Positions 52,941 through 61,876 of a stretch of 64,000 nucleotides of DNA are shown here, one piece after another; position 1 is the stretch's first letter; each line of letters starts with the position of its first letter. The stretch lies in contig NZ_BDUC01000008.1 in NCBI RefSeq assembly GCF_002218085.1, positions 1-64,000 of the forward strand, written 5' to 3'. Below the pieces are notes generated by a model. That model saw nothing but the letters and a program-made list of their open reading frames with translations, was not told where the DNA came from and ran no database searches. The DNA comes from Tolypothrix sp. NIES-4075. Its GTDB lineage: Bacteria > Cyanobacteriota > Cyanobacteriia > Cyanobacteriales > Nostocaceae. Made by a program: the position numbers and the translations under genes.

Positions 52941-53597
52941 TTAATTATTTAAATAAGCCGAAAATGTGTTAGCAAAAATCGCTGCTTGCGTGCGATCGCG
53001 TAAATTTAATCTATTCAAAATATTTGTGACGTGATTTTTTACCGTTCCCTCAGAAATGTATAATTTCTGAGCAATTTCTCTATTATTTGCACCTGTTGCG
53101 ATTAACTGCAAAACGTCTTTTTCTCTAGGGGTAAGTTCTGCTAAACTTGGTGGTGGTGGGGGTAACTGAGATGCTGTTACTGCGGGAAACTGAGTCAAAA
53201 GTTTTTTTACTATTCCCGGTCCTAATTGAGTATATCCTTTGTGGACGGCGCGAATCGCCACAGCTAATTCTTCTGAAGGTGTATCTTTAAGTAAATAACC
53301 CATTGCTCCATTCTGCAATGCCGCTGTCACATATTCGTCATCATCGAAAGTTGTCAACACTAAAACTTTGACTTTGGCAAAACGCTTGTGAATTTCTCGC
53401 GTAGCTGCAACTCCATCCATAATCGGCATTCTCACATCCATTAATACCACATCTGGTTGCGATTGAGCAAGAAAATTAATTGCTTGTTCCCCGTTTTCGG
53501 CTTCACCAATAATTTCTAAATCTGTTTCTAATTCCAATAATGCTTTTAATCCTTGGCGAATTAAATTTTGGTCATCTACAAGCAATACTTTAATCAT
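52941..53597 (-). CDS. NarL/FixJ-type response regulator
   Basis: A 218-residue regulator. The receiver domain has KVLLVDDQ with the acidic pair, phospho-acceptor D54 in VLMDVRMPIMDG and the Thr/Lys switch (VLVLTTFDD, YLLKDTP). The C-terminal LuxR-type helix-turn-helix (about 150-215) reads LTPREKDVLQLIATG, NREIAQKLYISEGTVKNHV. The ATG at 53597 is chosen because the receiver begins there. The sensor kinase lies just upstream on the same strand, 141 bp before. It probably controls genes nearby, the divergent Spy-like genes being the best candidates. Confidence 0.92.
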   Translation of the reverse strand: MIKVLLVDDQNLIRQGLKALLELETDLEIIGEAENGEQAINFLAQSQPDVVLMDVRMPIMDGVAATREIHKRFAKVKVLVLTTFDDDEYVTAALQNGAMGYLLKDTPSEELAVAIRAVHKGYTQLGPGIVKKLLTQFPAVTASQLPPPPPSLAELTPREKDVLQLIATGANNREIAQKLYISEGTVKNHVTNILNRLNLRDRTQAAIFANTFSAYLNN

Positions 53598-53738
53598 ATC
53601 AATTTTCTGTTGATTTTTTTTAAGATTATTGAAAATTTTTCTCAAACTCCTAATTCAATTCTAATCCTCTCTTTATCTTATTTTGCGTTCTTGGCGGTTC
53701 GTTAATAAAAATCTTTGTTTTCTCTAACACAAATATAA

Positions 53739-54947
53739 TTAATATGGTAACGAGGAAAAAGGAATATCAACTGTAATTTTACAACCGAAACCGGGAGCGC
53801 TGTTAATTTTAAATTCGCCTCCTCGTGCTAAAGTGCGATCGCGCATACTTTGCAATCCAAAACCAGTTGTGTTTTGCTCTACATCAAATCCTCTACCATT
53901 ATCCTCAATTATCAAATTTATATTTGTTGTTGTCGTGGTTAATTCTATTTTAATTTCTGTAGCATTTGCATATTTAGATATATTTGTCAAGGATTCTTGG
54001 ATAATCCGATAAACAGCGGTGCTAATTTCTGGTGGTAGGGTATAAGCGAGGTCAATTTGACAAATTGGTGTCACACTTGTTGAACGGTAAAAATCTTCTG
54101 CAAGTACAGCGATCGCTTGTTCTAAAGATTCAGAGTGCAAAGGGTGAGAGCGCATTGTCGAAACTGATTGTCGCACATCTTGCAATGCTTTTGAACCTAG
54201 TTCTTTTGCTCTAGCTAAGAAATTGTGAGCTTTGCTAGGATTAGATTGCCATAATTTTAAAGCCGTTTCTAATTGTAGATTTAAAGCAGTGAGAGAGTGT
54301 CCTAAAGAATCATGAATTTCTCGTGCAATGCGGTTGCGTTCTTCGAGAGTAGCTTGATTTTCAATTTTCAGGGCATATTGTCGTAGCTTTTCGTTAGCGA
54401 TCGCTAGTTTTTCTCGACTTTGCCGTTCAGATAGTACTGCATTCATTAATAACAATACAAAGACTAAAGCTAATCCAAACGAAACCATAAAACTGAATGT
54501 CAAAAACCAAAACCGCTCTTGCGCTTTTGGTGGTAATGGAAATCGCGAAAACCTTTGTGCTAGTGTTATTAAAATTAAGATAAATGATAAACTGGCAACT
54601 AATAAACGACCAGTCAACTGAAATATTAAGCAACTGCGAGTTACTATAATCATATTAAGAAAGGGAAACAGTCGAGCAGTTCCACCCCCCAAAAAAGCAG
54701 TTATTAAAATTAAGATTATTTCCAGAGCTGTATATAGTAATTTATTTCTTTGATTATTAGTGGGTAATCTTAAACCCATTAAACCAAAAATCACCAGACA
54801 AGCTATTGTCAATTCCGGAAAATTGCTCTGAAATCGCTCAGACCGAAATGGTAAAACTGCGCTGATAGCAGAAAACGCTAGTAATATCCACTCTAAATAA
54901 AGCAGAAATCGAAAAGGATGATTTTTAAATTCAATTGGACGGCTCAC
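53739..54947 (-). CDS. Sensor histidine kinase, DesK/NarX (HisKA_3) type
   Basis: A 402-residue membrane kinase. About five helices fill residues 12-170 with little external loop, followed by a coiled-coil (SREKLAIANEKLRQYALKIE). The phospho-acceptor is H212 in RIAREIHDSLGHS. The ATPase domain has the N-box NISKYANATEIKI, GRGFD and GFGLQSMRDR. The membrane-embedded sensor of this class often detects membrane state or envelope stress. It is the first gene of the pair with the NarL-type regulator. Confidence 0.9.
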   Translation of the reverse strand: MSRPIEFKNHPFRFLLYLEWILLAFSAISAVLPFRSERFQSNFPELTIACLVIFGLMGLRLPTNNQRNKLLYTALEIILILITAFLGGGTARLFPFLNMIIVTRSCLIFQLTGRLLVASLSFILILITLAQRFSRFPLPPKAQERFWFLTFSFMVSFGLALVFVLLLMNAVLSERQSREKLAIANEKLRQYALKIENQATLEERNRIAREIHDSLGHSLTALNLQLETALKLWQSNPSKAHNFLARAKELGSKALQDVRQSVSTMRSHPLHSESLEQAIAVLAEDFYRSTSVTPICQIDLAYTLPPEISTAVYRIIQESLTNISKYANATEIKIELTTTTTNINLIIEDNGRGFDVEQNTTGFGLQSMRDRTLARGGEFKINSAPGFGCKITVDIPFSSLPY

Positions 54948-55188
54948 TATTTGTTCGGCTCCAATAATTTATCAAGGTCAACAGTCAAAAGTTAAAAGCA
55001 ATTTTTTTTATTTTTAACTCCTAACTTCTAACTCCTAACTTCTAACTTACACAAATTATTAGTCAAAATTATCATTTTTGAAATCATGACTTAAGTCATG
55101 GGTTTATTCGTGACTTTTTCCGGATGTGGTTGTCACAGAATAATTTCTATGATGGTGACAGCAGACAAGCAAAGCCAAAAACTAATAA

Positions 55189-55668
55189 ATGAAACTTAAA
55201 AGTTTATCCTTGATAGCCGCAGCGATCGCCCTTAGTTTAAGTGCAACCCCTTTCCTCGTCAACGCGCAAAAAATATCGCAAACACCAACACAAGTTAAAC
55301 CAGCTCGCAATGGTCCATTTGAACGCTTGGGACTAAGCGAAGAACAAAAAACTAAAATTCAAGAGATTCGTCGCAATAGCCGCGCTCAAATGGATGCGGT
55401 TCTCACCCCAGAACAAAAACAACAGCTAGAAGCTGCAAAACAAGCACGTCAGGGTCAGCCTCGGCAACAAACACCTCAAGGTCAGCGTCCAAAGAAAGGT
55501 TTTGCTTCTTTAAATCTAACTGAAGAACAGAAAACCAAGATGCGGGAAATTAGGGAATCAGAGAAAAATCAGATCCAAGCAATCCTAACTCCCGAACAAC
55601 AGCAACAACTGAAGCAATTTCAAGATAATATGCGCTCTCGTCGTCAGCGGCCCAATTCAAGCAACTAA
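55189..55668 (+). CDS. Periplasmic Spy/CpxP-like LTxxQ-motif protein
   Basis: A 159-residue exported protein. KLKSLSLIAAAIALSLSATPFLVNA is a signal peptide (cut near 26). The mature part is helical and rich in Gln/Lys, with four LTxxQ-type motifs (LSEEQKTKI, LTPEQKQQL, LTEEQKTKM, LTPEQQQQL). Proteins of this type (Spy, CpxP) are small periplasmic chaperones induced by envelope stress. Here two motif pairs are arranged as an internal repeat. It is divergent from the two-component genes and tandem with a paralogue. Confidence 0.87.
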   Translation: MKLKSLSLIAAAIALSLSATPFLVNAQKISQTPTQVKPARNGPFERLGLSEEQKTKIQEIRRNSRAQMDAVLTPEQKQQLEAAKQARQGQPRQQTPQGQRPKKGFASLNLTEEQKTKMREIRESEKNQIQAILTPEQQQQLKQFQDNMRSRRQRPNSSN

Positions 55669-55868
55669 TTAACCTTAAGCGCTGAGATTAGCACAGATTG
55701 TGGCGGAAATTCTCTCCGCCACACAAGAAGCGCTAATGACACCGACCGACAAAAAATATAACTTTAGTGATAAATACTTGTATTCTTCATTCTCCCGGAC
55801 GTGGTGATTAATTGGGGATTCTATAATAGTGAAGACAAACTGGAGAAATCCACGAGGCAATACAATAA

Positions 55869-56327
55869 ATGAAGTCCAAAAACTTATCACTCATAGCTGG
55901 AGCGATCGCCCTAAGTTTAACGGCAGTTCCTTTCTCGGTCAAGGCAGAAACCTCTAAAAGCGCACCAATTCAACTTGCCCAAAATCCACCAGCCAAACCT
56001 CCCGCTCAACGCGGTATCCAAATCCAACTCACACCGCAACAACAAACTGAATTTCGGAAGATTGATAACGGTATTCGTGACCAAGTACAGAAACTGATGA
56101 CACCACAGCAACTCCAACAAATCAAAACGGCTATGGAGTCAGGTAAATCTGGGCGCGAAGCTTTTGCGGCAGTAAATTTTACCCCGGAACAGCAAGCCCA
56201 ATTGCAGAAAATCTTCATAACCTCACAACAACAAAAAGAAGCTTTGCTGACTGCTGACCAAAAAGCACAATTAGCGCGATTCCGCCAGCAAAATGGGAAC
56301 TCTGGTACTTCAGGGTCTAAAAAATAA
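55869..56327 (+). CDS. Periplasmic Spy/CpxP-like protein, tandem paralogue
   Basis: A 152-residue exported protein. The signal peptide KSKNLSLIAGAIALSLTAVPFSVKA is close to that of the preceding gene. The mature part has LTPQQQTEFRKI, MTPQQLQQIKTAM, FTPEQQAQLQKI and LTADQKAQLARF. It is Gln-rich and helical, so again Spy-like. The 200-bp gap between the paralogues holds no clear terminator. Duplication with divergence is likely. Confidence 0.86.
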   Translation: MKSKNLSLIAGAIALSLTAVPFSVKAETSKSAPIQLAQNPPAKPPAQRGIQIQLTPQQQTEFRKIDNGIRDQVQKLMTPQQLQQIKTAMESGKSGREAFAAVNFTPEQQAQLQKIFITSQQQKEALLTADQKAQLARFRQQNGNSGTSGSKK

Positions 56328-56565
56328 TCAATTTCCTCATTCCTTAATAAGTTCAGGGTACACTACCTAACGCATAGCGATCGCCTGATTAACATGTACA
56401 GGCGATCGCATGTTATTTTGTAGCCAGTGCGACAAATTCAATTATTTTGATTGTTAAACTTATCACATATTTATTTAAGTACTTTCAAATAATATTTTTA
56501 TATACTTCTTGTTTGGTTATTTGAATTGAAACACTAAATATAGCGGCTTGCAGTTGATTTAAATA

Positions 56566-56655
56566 CAGACCTAACCCCCAGCCCCTTCCCTCATAGGGAA
56601 GGGGAGAAAATTAAAGCCTCTCCTCATAGGAGAGAGGTTTACCAGAGAGGTCAGA
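56566..56655. repeat. MITE-like repeat, second CAGACCT member
   Basis: Begins CAGACCTAACCCCCAG and ends AGAGAGGTCAG, with CCTTCCCT/AGGGAAGG and CCTCTCCT/AGGAGAGG hairpins around ATGA-like loops. Related to 8831-8933. The rest of the 590-bp gap before nifJ contains a CACTGAATC/GATTCAGTG hairpin (about 56733-56755) and no gene. Confidence 0.6.
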
Positions 56656-56921
56656 TTGTCAAGAAGAAGGGTGTGGGGTGTGGGGTGTAGGGAAAATCAG
56701 TAGGGGCTTGAACCCACCACGCTCTTTAAGACCACTGAATCTAAGATTCAGTGGGGGCTTGTACCCCTTTGTTTCGGAGGTAGAGTGTACCCCAACAACA
56801 CGATTTTCATGAATTCTTCCCACACCCTACACCCGCAGCCCGTGCAACCCTAGTTTTGGTCAAATTTAACAATCAGTAATATAAAAATCTTCGCATCCGG
56901 GCAATCTAGCAGGAGAAAATG

Positions 56922-59900
56922 ATGAAGAAAAATTTTGCAACCATCGATGGCAATGAAGCTGTTGCCCGTGTTGCTTATCGATTAAATGAGGTAATTGCTA
57001 TTTATCCGATCACCCCCTCTTCAGCAATGGGTGAATGGGCAGATGCATGGTCTTCTGAAAGCCGCCTCAATTTGTGGGGTACTGTGCCGAGTGTGATTCA
57101 GATGCAGAGTGAAGGTGGAGCTGCTGCTGCCGTACATGGAGCATTACAAACAGGTTCCCTAACTACCACCTTCACGGCATCTCAGGGATTATTGTTGATG
57201 ATTCCTAACCTTTACAAAATTGCTGGGGAACTGACTAGCGCGGTGATTCACGTAGCTGCACGTTCTTTAGCTACTCACGCTTTGTCAATTTTCGGCGATC
57301 AAAGTGATGTGATGGCAGCGCGTGCTACTGGCTTTGCGATGCTGTGTTCTGCCTCAGTGCAGGAAAGCCAAGATTTTGCCTTGATTGCTCATGCTGCCAC
57401 CTTAGAAGCGCGAGTGCCGTTTATGCACTTCTTCGACGGTTTCCGCACCTCTCATGAAGTGCAAAAAGTCGAATTGCTAGAAGACGAGGATTTGCGATCG
57501 CTTATTAACGACGATCTTATATTCGCTCACCGCGCCCGCTCTCTCACCCCAGACCGTCCGGTGTTGCGAGGTACGGCTCAAAACCCCGATGTCTACTTTC
57601 AGTCCCGCGAAGCCGCTAATTTATACTACAACGCTTGTCCGGATATTGTTCAGCGATTGATGGATAAATTAGGCGTAAGCACCGGACGACATTACCAAAT
57701 CTTTGAATATCACGGTGCCCTTGATGCCGAACGTGTCATTATACTTATGGGTTCCGGCTGCGAGACAGTACACGAAACCGTAGATTATCTCAACGCCCGT
57801 GGGGAAAAAGTCGGTGTCCTCAAAGTCAGATTATATCGCCCCTTTGACGCAACACGGTTTGTTAATGCCCTGCCGAAGAGCGTGAAAGCGATCGCCGTCC
57901 TCGACCGCACCAAAGAACCAGGTAGCGCCGGCGAACCGTTGTATCTCGATGTAGTTGCCGCTATCCATGAAGAATGGAGTGGGGGAGTGAAGGAGAAAGA
58001 CAAATTGCTTTCCAAGTCGTCCCCCCCATCCCCCCCTCTCCCCCTCCCCCCCTCTCCCCCTCCCAAAATCATCGGTGGTCGTTACGGTCTTTCCTCGAAA
58101 GAATTTACCCCAGCGATGGTTAAAGGTGTTTTCGACAACCTTGCCCAATCACAACCGAAAAACCACTTTACCATCGGTATCAACGACGACCTAAGCCACA
58201 CTTCCCTAAACTTTGACGCTAACTTCTCCACCGAACCGGATAACGTCGTCCGGGCAATGTTCTACGGATTAGGTTCTGATGGCACAGTTGGTGCTAATAA
58301 AAACTCAATCAAGATTATTGGTGAACAAACAGACAACAACGCTCAAGGCTACTTTGTCTACGATTCCAAAAAATCTGGCTCAATGACCGTTTCCCATCTG
58401 CGCTTTGGTCAACAGCTTATTCGCTCAACTTACCTTATTGATAAAGCCAACTTTATTGGCTGCCATCACTGGGAATTTTTAGAGCGCGTAGATGTACTGA
58501 AAGCGGCTGCGTTTGGGGCAACTTTATTACTCAACAGTCCTTATAATGCTGATATTGTCTGGGAACATCTGCCGCTAAAAGTACAGCAACAAATTATCGC
58601 CAAGCAACTTAAATTATACGTCATCAATGCGACTGAAGTTGCCAAAAACAGCGGCATGGGCGGTAGAATTAACACTATTATGCAAGTGTGCTTCTTTGCT
58701 TTAGCGGGTGTCTTGCCACAAGAAGAAGCCATAACCAAAATCAAGCAAGCAATTGAAAAAACCTACGGCAAAAAAGGTACAGAAGTCGTCCAGAAGAATC
58801 TGCAAGCTGTAGACCAGACGCTGGAGAATTTGCATAAGGTCGATGTTTGTAGAGACGCGATTAATCGCGTCTCTACAAATACAGACGCGATTAATCGCGT
58901 CTCTACAATTCCGCAATTTGTGCAAGATGTCTTGGGTAAAATCATGGCTTGGGAGGGTGATGACTTACCTGTAAGTGCGCTACCGATTGATGGGACTTTT
59001 CCTACCGGCACTGCTAAATGGGAAAAACGCAATATTGCTACAGAGATTCCTGTTTGGGATGCGGATGTCTGCGTGCAGTGTGGCAAATGTATTATGGTTT
59101 GTCCTCATGGAGTCATCCGAGGCAAGGTTTATGAACCAGGTGAATTAGTTAATGCGCCGGCAACTTTCAAGTCAATCGATGCCAAAGATAAAGACTTTGC
59201 CAATCAACTATTTACCATTCAGGTTGCCCCAGAAGACTGTACAGGCTGCGCTATCTGTGTAGAGATTTGTCCGGCAAAAAATAAGTTAGAGCCGACGCGC
59301 AAAGCGATTAATATGGAAGCGCAGTTGCCTTTACGCGAACAAGAGCGGGAAAACTGGAATTTCTTTCTCAGTTTACCAAATCCTGATAGACGGGAATTAA
59401 AACTCAATCAGATTCGTCAACAACAATTGCAAGAACCTTTATTTGAATTTTCTGGTGCTTGTGCTGGTTGTGGGGAGACACCTTATTTAAAATTATTAAC
59501 ACAACTGTTTGGCGATCGCTCTGTCATTGCCAATGCTACAGGTTGTTCTTCAATTTACGGGGGAAACCTCCCCACCACTCCTTGGACAACAAACGCTGAA
59601 GGAAGAGGTCCAGCTTGGTCGAATAGTCTTTTTGAAGATAACGCGGAATTCGGTCTTGGTTTTCGTCTTTCTCTAGACAAGCAAGCTGAATTTGCTGCCG
59701 AATTACTGCAACAATTAAGTGGTGAAATCGGCGATAATCTTGTTCAGTCCATCCTCAAACAGAAGCAAAAATCTGAAGCGGATATTTGGGAACAACGCGA
59801 ACAAGTAGCGCTGTTGAAACAACGGTTAGACGAAATTCCGGAAAATGACAATCCAAAATCCCAAATCCAAAATCTCAAATCCCTAGCTGACTACTTGGTG

Positions 59901-60566
59901 AGAAAAAGCGTCTGGATTGTTGGGGGTGACGGTTGGGCGTATGATATTGATTTTGGCGGATTGGATCATGTCCTTGCCAGCGGTCGCAATGTCAACATTT
60001 TGGTAATGGATACTGAAGTGTATTCTAACACTGGCGGTCAATCATCCAAAGCTACACCGCGAGGTGCGATCGCTAAATATGCCGCTAGTGGTAAGCCAGC
60101 ACCAAAGAAAGACTTAGGCTTGATTGCCATGACTTATGGTAATGTCTACGTAGCGAGTGTAGCCCTTGGTGCGAGAGATGAACACACCCTAAAAGCATTT
60201 CTGGAAGCCGAAGCTTATGAAGGACCATCACTGATTATTGCTTACAGTCATTGCATTGCCCACGGCATCAACATGACCACAGCTATGAATCATCAAAAAG
60301 CTTTGGTAGAATCAGGACGTTGGTTGCTGTATCGTTACAATCCCGAATTGCAGCAAGCGGGTAAAAATCCATTGCAATTGGATATGCGTCAGCCGAAGCA
60401 GCCGGTAGAACAGTCAATGTATCAAGAAAATCGCTTCAAGATGCTGACTAAGAGTAAACCCGAAGTTGCCAAACGTCTTTTAGAAGAAGCGCAATCTGAA
60501 GTGGATGCGCGTTGGAAAATGTACGAGTATCTCGCAGCGCGTAATGTAGGAGAGAATAAAGAATAG
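56922..60566 (+). CDS. nifJ: Pyruvate:ferredoxin/flavodoxin oxidoreductase
   Basis: A 1214-residue enzyme that converts pyruvate and CoA to acetyl-CoA, CO2 and reduced ferredoxin or flavodoxin, feeding nitrogenase or fermentation. It has the pyrophosphate-side N-terminal domain (YPITPSSAMGEWAD, TFTASQGLLLM), two 4Fe-4S motifs near 716 and 772 (CVQCGKCIMVCP, CTGCAICVEICP), CAGCGETPY near 846 and the thiamine domain GGDGWAYDIDFGGLDH near 1004. AGGAG at 56911-56915 favours the second of two adjacent ATGs. Three repeat-like segments are inserted in frame: a Pro-rich stretch near 350-380, a palindrome near 642-662 and a short AATCCAAAATC-type stretch near 975. Confidence 0.95.
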   Translation: MKKNFATIDGNEAVARVAYRLNEVIAIYPITPSSAMGEWADAWSSESRLNLWGTVPSVIQMQSEGGAAAAVHGALQTGSLTTTFTASQGLLLMIPNLYKIAGELTSAVIHVAARSLATHALSIFGDQSDVMAARATGFAMLCSASVQESQDFALIAHAATLEARVPFMHFFDGFRTSHEVQKVELLEDEDLRSLINDDLIFAHRARSLTPDRPVLRGTAQNPDVYFQSREAANLYYNACPDIVQRLMDKLGVSTGRHYQIFEYHGALDAERVIILMGSGCETVHETVDYLNARGEKVGVLKVRLYRPFDATRFVNALPKSVKAIAVLDRTKEPGSAGEPLYLDVVAAIHEEWSGGVKEKDKLLSKSSPPSPPLPLPPSPPPKIIGGRYGLSSKEFTPAMVKGVFDNLAQSQPKNHFTIGINDDLSHTSLNFDANFSTEPDNVVRAMFYGLGSDGTVGANKNSIKIIGEQTDNNAQGYFVYDSKKSGSMTVSHLRFGQQLIRSTYLIDKANFIGCHHWEFLERVDVLKAAAFGATLLLNSPYNADIVWEHLPLKVQQQIIAKQLKLYVINATEVAKNSGMGGRINTIMQVCFFALAGVLPQEEAITKIKQAIEKTYGKKGTEVVQKNLQAVDQTLENLHKVDVCRDAINRVSTNTDAINRVSTIPQFVQDVLGKIMAWEGDDLPVSALPIDGTFPTGTAKWEKRNIATEIPVWDADVCVQCGKCIMVCPHGVIRGKVYEPGELVNAPATFKSIDAKDKDFANQLFTIQVAPEDCTGCAICVEICPAKNKLEPTRKAINMEAQLPLREQERENWNFFLSLPNPDRRELKLNQIRQQQLQEPLFEFSGACAGCGETPYLKLLTQLFGDRSVIANATGCSSIYGGNLPTTPWTTNAEGRGPAWSNSLFEDNAEFGLGFRLSLDKQAEFAAELLQQLSGEIGDNLVQSILKQKQKSEADIWEQREQVALLKQRLDEIPENDNPKSQIQNLKSLADYLVRKSVWIVGGDGWAYDIDFGGLDHVLASGRNVNILVMDTEVYSNTGGQSSKATPRGAIAKYAASGKPAPKKDLGLIAMTYGNVYVASVALGARDEHTLKAFLEAEAYEGPSLIIAYSHCIAHGINMTTAMNHQKALVESGRWLLYRYNPELQQAGKNPLQLDMRQPKQPVEQSMYQENRFKMLTKSKPEVAKRLLEEAQSEVDARWKMYEYLAARNVGENKE
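58849..58906. repeat. Two GAGACGCGAT palindromes inside nifJ
   Basis: Two copies in tandem, GTAGAGACGCGATTAATCGC plus its inverted arm at 58849-58876 and a second at 58880-58906, are read in frame as CRDAINRVSTNTDAINRVST. Other copies are at 19363, 25438, 27222 and, more diverged, 35860. The Fe-S and thiamine motifs on both sides are undamaged. Confidence 0.85.
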
Positions 60567-60593
60567 GCTAATGAGTCTTTGAACCTCATTAAT

Positions 60594-60890
60594 GAGTCTT
60601 TTATACTCGTCGAAGAGTCTTTTATACTCGTCGAAGAGTCTTTTATACTCGTCGAAGAGTCTTTTATACTCGTCGAAGAGTCTTTTATACTCGTCGAAGA
60701 GTCTTTTATACTCGTCGAAGAGTCTTTTATACTCGTCGAAGAGTCTTTTATACTCGTCGAAGAGTCTTTTATACTCGTCGATGAGTCTTTTATACTCTTT
60801 AATGAGTCTTTTATACTCGTCGATGAGTCTTTTATACTCTTTAATGAGTCTTTTATACTCATTCACGAGTATCAGAACTCCGTCGATGAG
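60594..60890. repeat. 21-bp tandem repeat array (GAGTCTTTTATACTCGTCGA)
   Basis: About thirteen copies in perfect 21-bp register from 60594, most identical; the last few alternate TCGTCGA with TCTTTAA. Each unit has an ACTC/GAGT inverted pair. Long frames appear on both strands only because 21 is a multiple of three. It starts 28 bases after the nifJ stop. No variable spacers, so not CRISPR. Related to 47793-48020. Confidence 0.9.
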
Positions 60891-60954
60891 TCTTAAGTCC
60901 GCGATGTCGTTCCTTTGTTTATGTAGCCGCGACTTTAGTCGTCGGGCGGTGGTA

Positions 60955-61842
60955 TTATATATCAGTATGGGAATTGTGCGATCGCGCCACAATACCGTAC
61001 ATTAATGGTACACTTGGCACATCTAGTGGTGGAAACATTCGCCGTCCTGAAACTTCACGCATCCGCTCAAATAGCTTGCAGCCATTAGCGTAGGGATATT
61101 CTTTCAACACTTCCAAAGTCAGCCCAGCTTGCAACAATGCGGTAACTATTTCACCAATTCCCCACTGAAACTCATGGGAACGGTAGGGATTGTGAAAATT
61201 ATCGATACCTTTTTCATAGCCCCAAGGTGTCAAACCACCGCTAGACTCAGCCACATAGTCGCTGATACCATCTTCCCAAGTTAGAGGCTTTCCCTCAGAG
61301 AAATAAGAGAATTTGTGACTCCAATCTGTGTCAAACATCATCGCTACAGGGTGGAAATCCACGACAACAAAGCGTCCACCAGGTTTGAGAATGTTTGAAA
61401 TTCCTTTTGCCCAAAGGCTGAGATTAGATATCCAACACACAGCCCCGTAAGAAGAGAATACAATATCGAACTGCTCGTTTTTCTTTGCTGACTCCTCCAG
61501 CCAATCAAAAATATCAGCCCGATGAAAGGTAGCGGGAATTCCAGATTCGTCTGAGAGTTTTTGGGCAAAAGCGATCGCTTCATCGCTAATATCTACCCCA
61601 ATTACTTTAGCACCAAGTTGCACCAGACTCAGAGTATCTTGCCCAGCGTTGCATTGCAGATGAACCAAAGACAAATTAGCAATATTTCCCAAAAGTTCCT
61701 TTTCTTCTGGAAATAGTGTGCAGCCTTTTTCTCGAAAAAACTTCGCTTGATTTCCCTTATGGCTATTGTGCGCTTTGGTTGCTTCATTCCAAGACAAGCG
61801 ATTTTCTTGGTGAAGTTCTTTTCTTAAAGGTGCGCTGCTCAT
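60955..61842 (-). CDS. SAM-dependent methyltransferase
   Basis: A 295-residue class I methyltransferase. NLSLVHLQCNAGQDTLSLVQLGAKVIGVD gives motif I and II (the Asn-Ala-Gly-Gln variant of GxGxG), FDIVFSSYGAVCWI and LKPGGRFVVVDFHPVA the later motifs. The substrate region includes MFDTDWSHKFSYFSEGKPL and FHNPYRSHEFQWGIGEIVTAL. It resembles UbiE/Methyltransf_25-type enzymes of unknown substrate. The final residues (RSHNSHTDI) reach into the edge of the repeat region. It is on the strand opposite to nifJ, with the array between their 3' ends. Confidence 0.87.
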   Translation of the reverse strand: MSSAPLRKELHQENRLSWNEATKAHNSHKGNQAKFFREKGCTLFPEEKELLGNIANLSLVHLQCNAGQDTLSLVQLGAKVIGVDISDEAIAFAQKLSDESGIPATFHRADIFDWLEESAKKNEQFDIVFSSYGAVCWISNLSLWAKGISNILKPGGRFVVVDFHPVAMMFDTDWSHKFSYFSEGKPLTWEDGISDYVAESSGGLTPWGYEKGIDNFHNPYRSHEFQWGIGEIVTALLQAGLTLEVLKEYPYANGCKLFERMREVSGRRMFPPLDVPSVPLMYGIVARSHNSHTDI

Positions 61843-61876
61843 AATCTTGTTTATTTTACGAATGATAAATAAATTA

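Noticed and set aside
60594..60890. Possible CRISPR array
   Set aside because: Units are contiguous and identical with no variable spacers, and no cas genes are nearby.
60480..61005. Long overlapping frames on both strands across the 21-bp array
   Set aside because: The unit length is a multiple of three and lacks stops, so all these frames are side effects of the repeat. No start, ribosome site or family similarity supports them.
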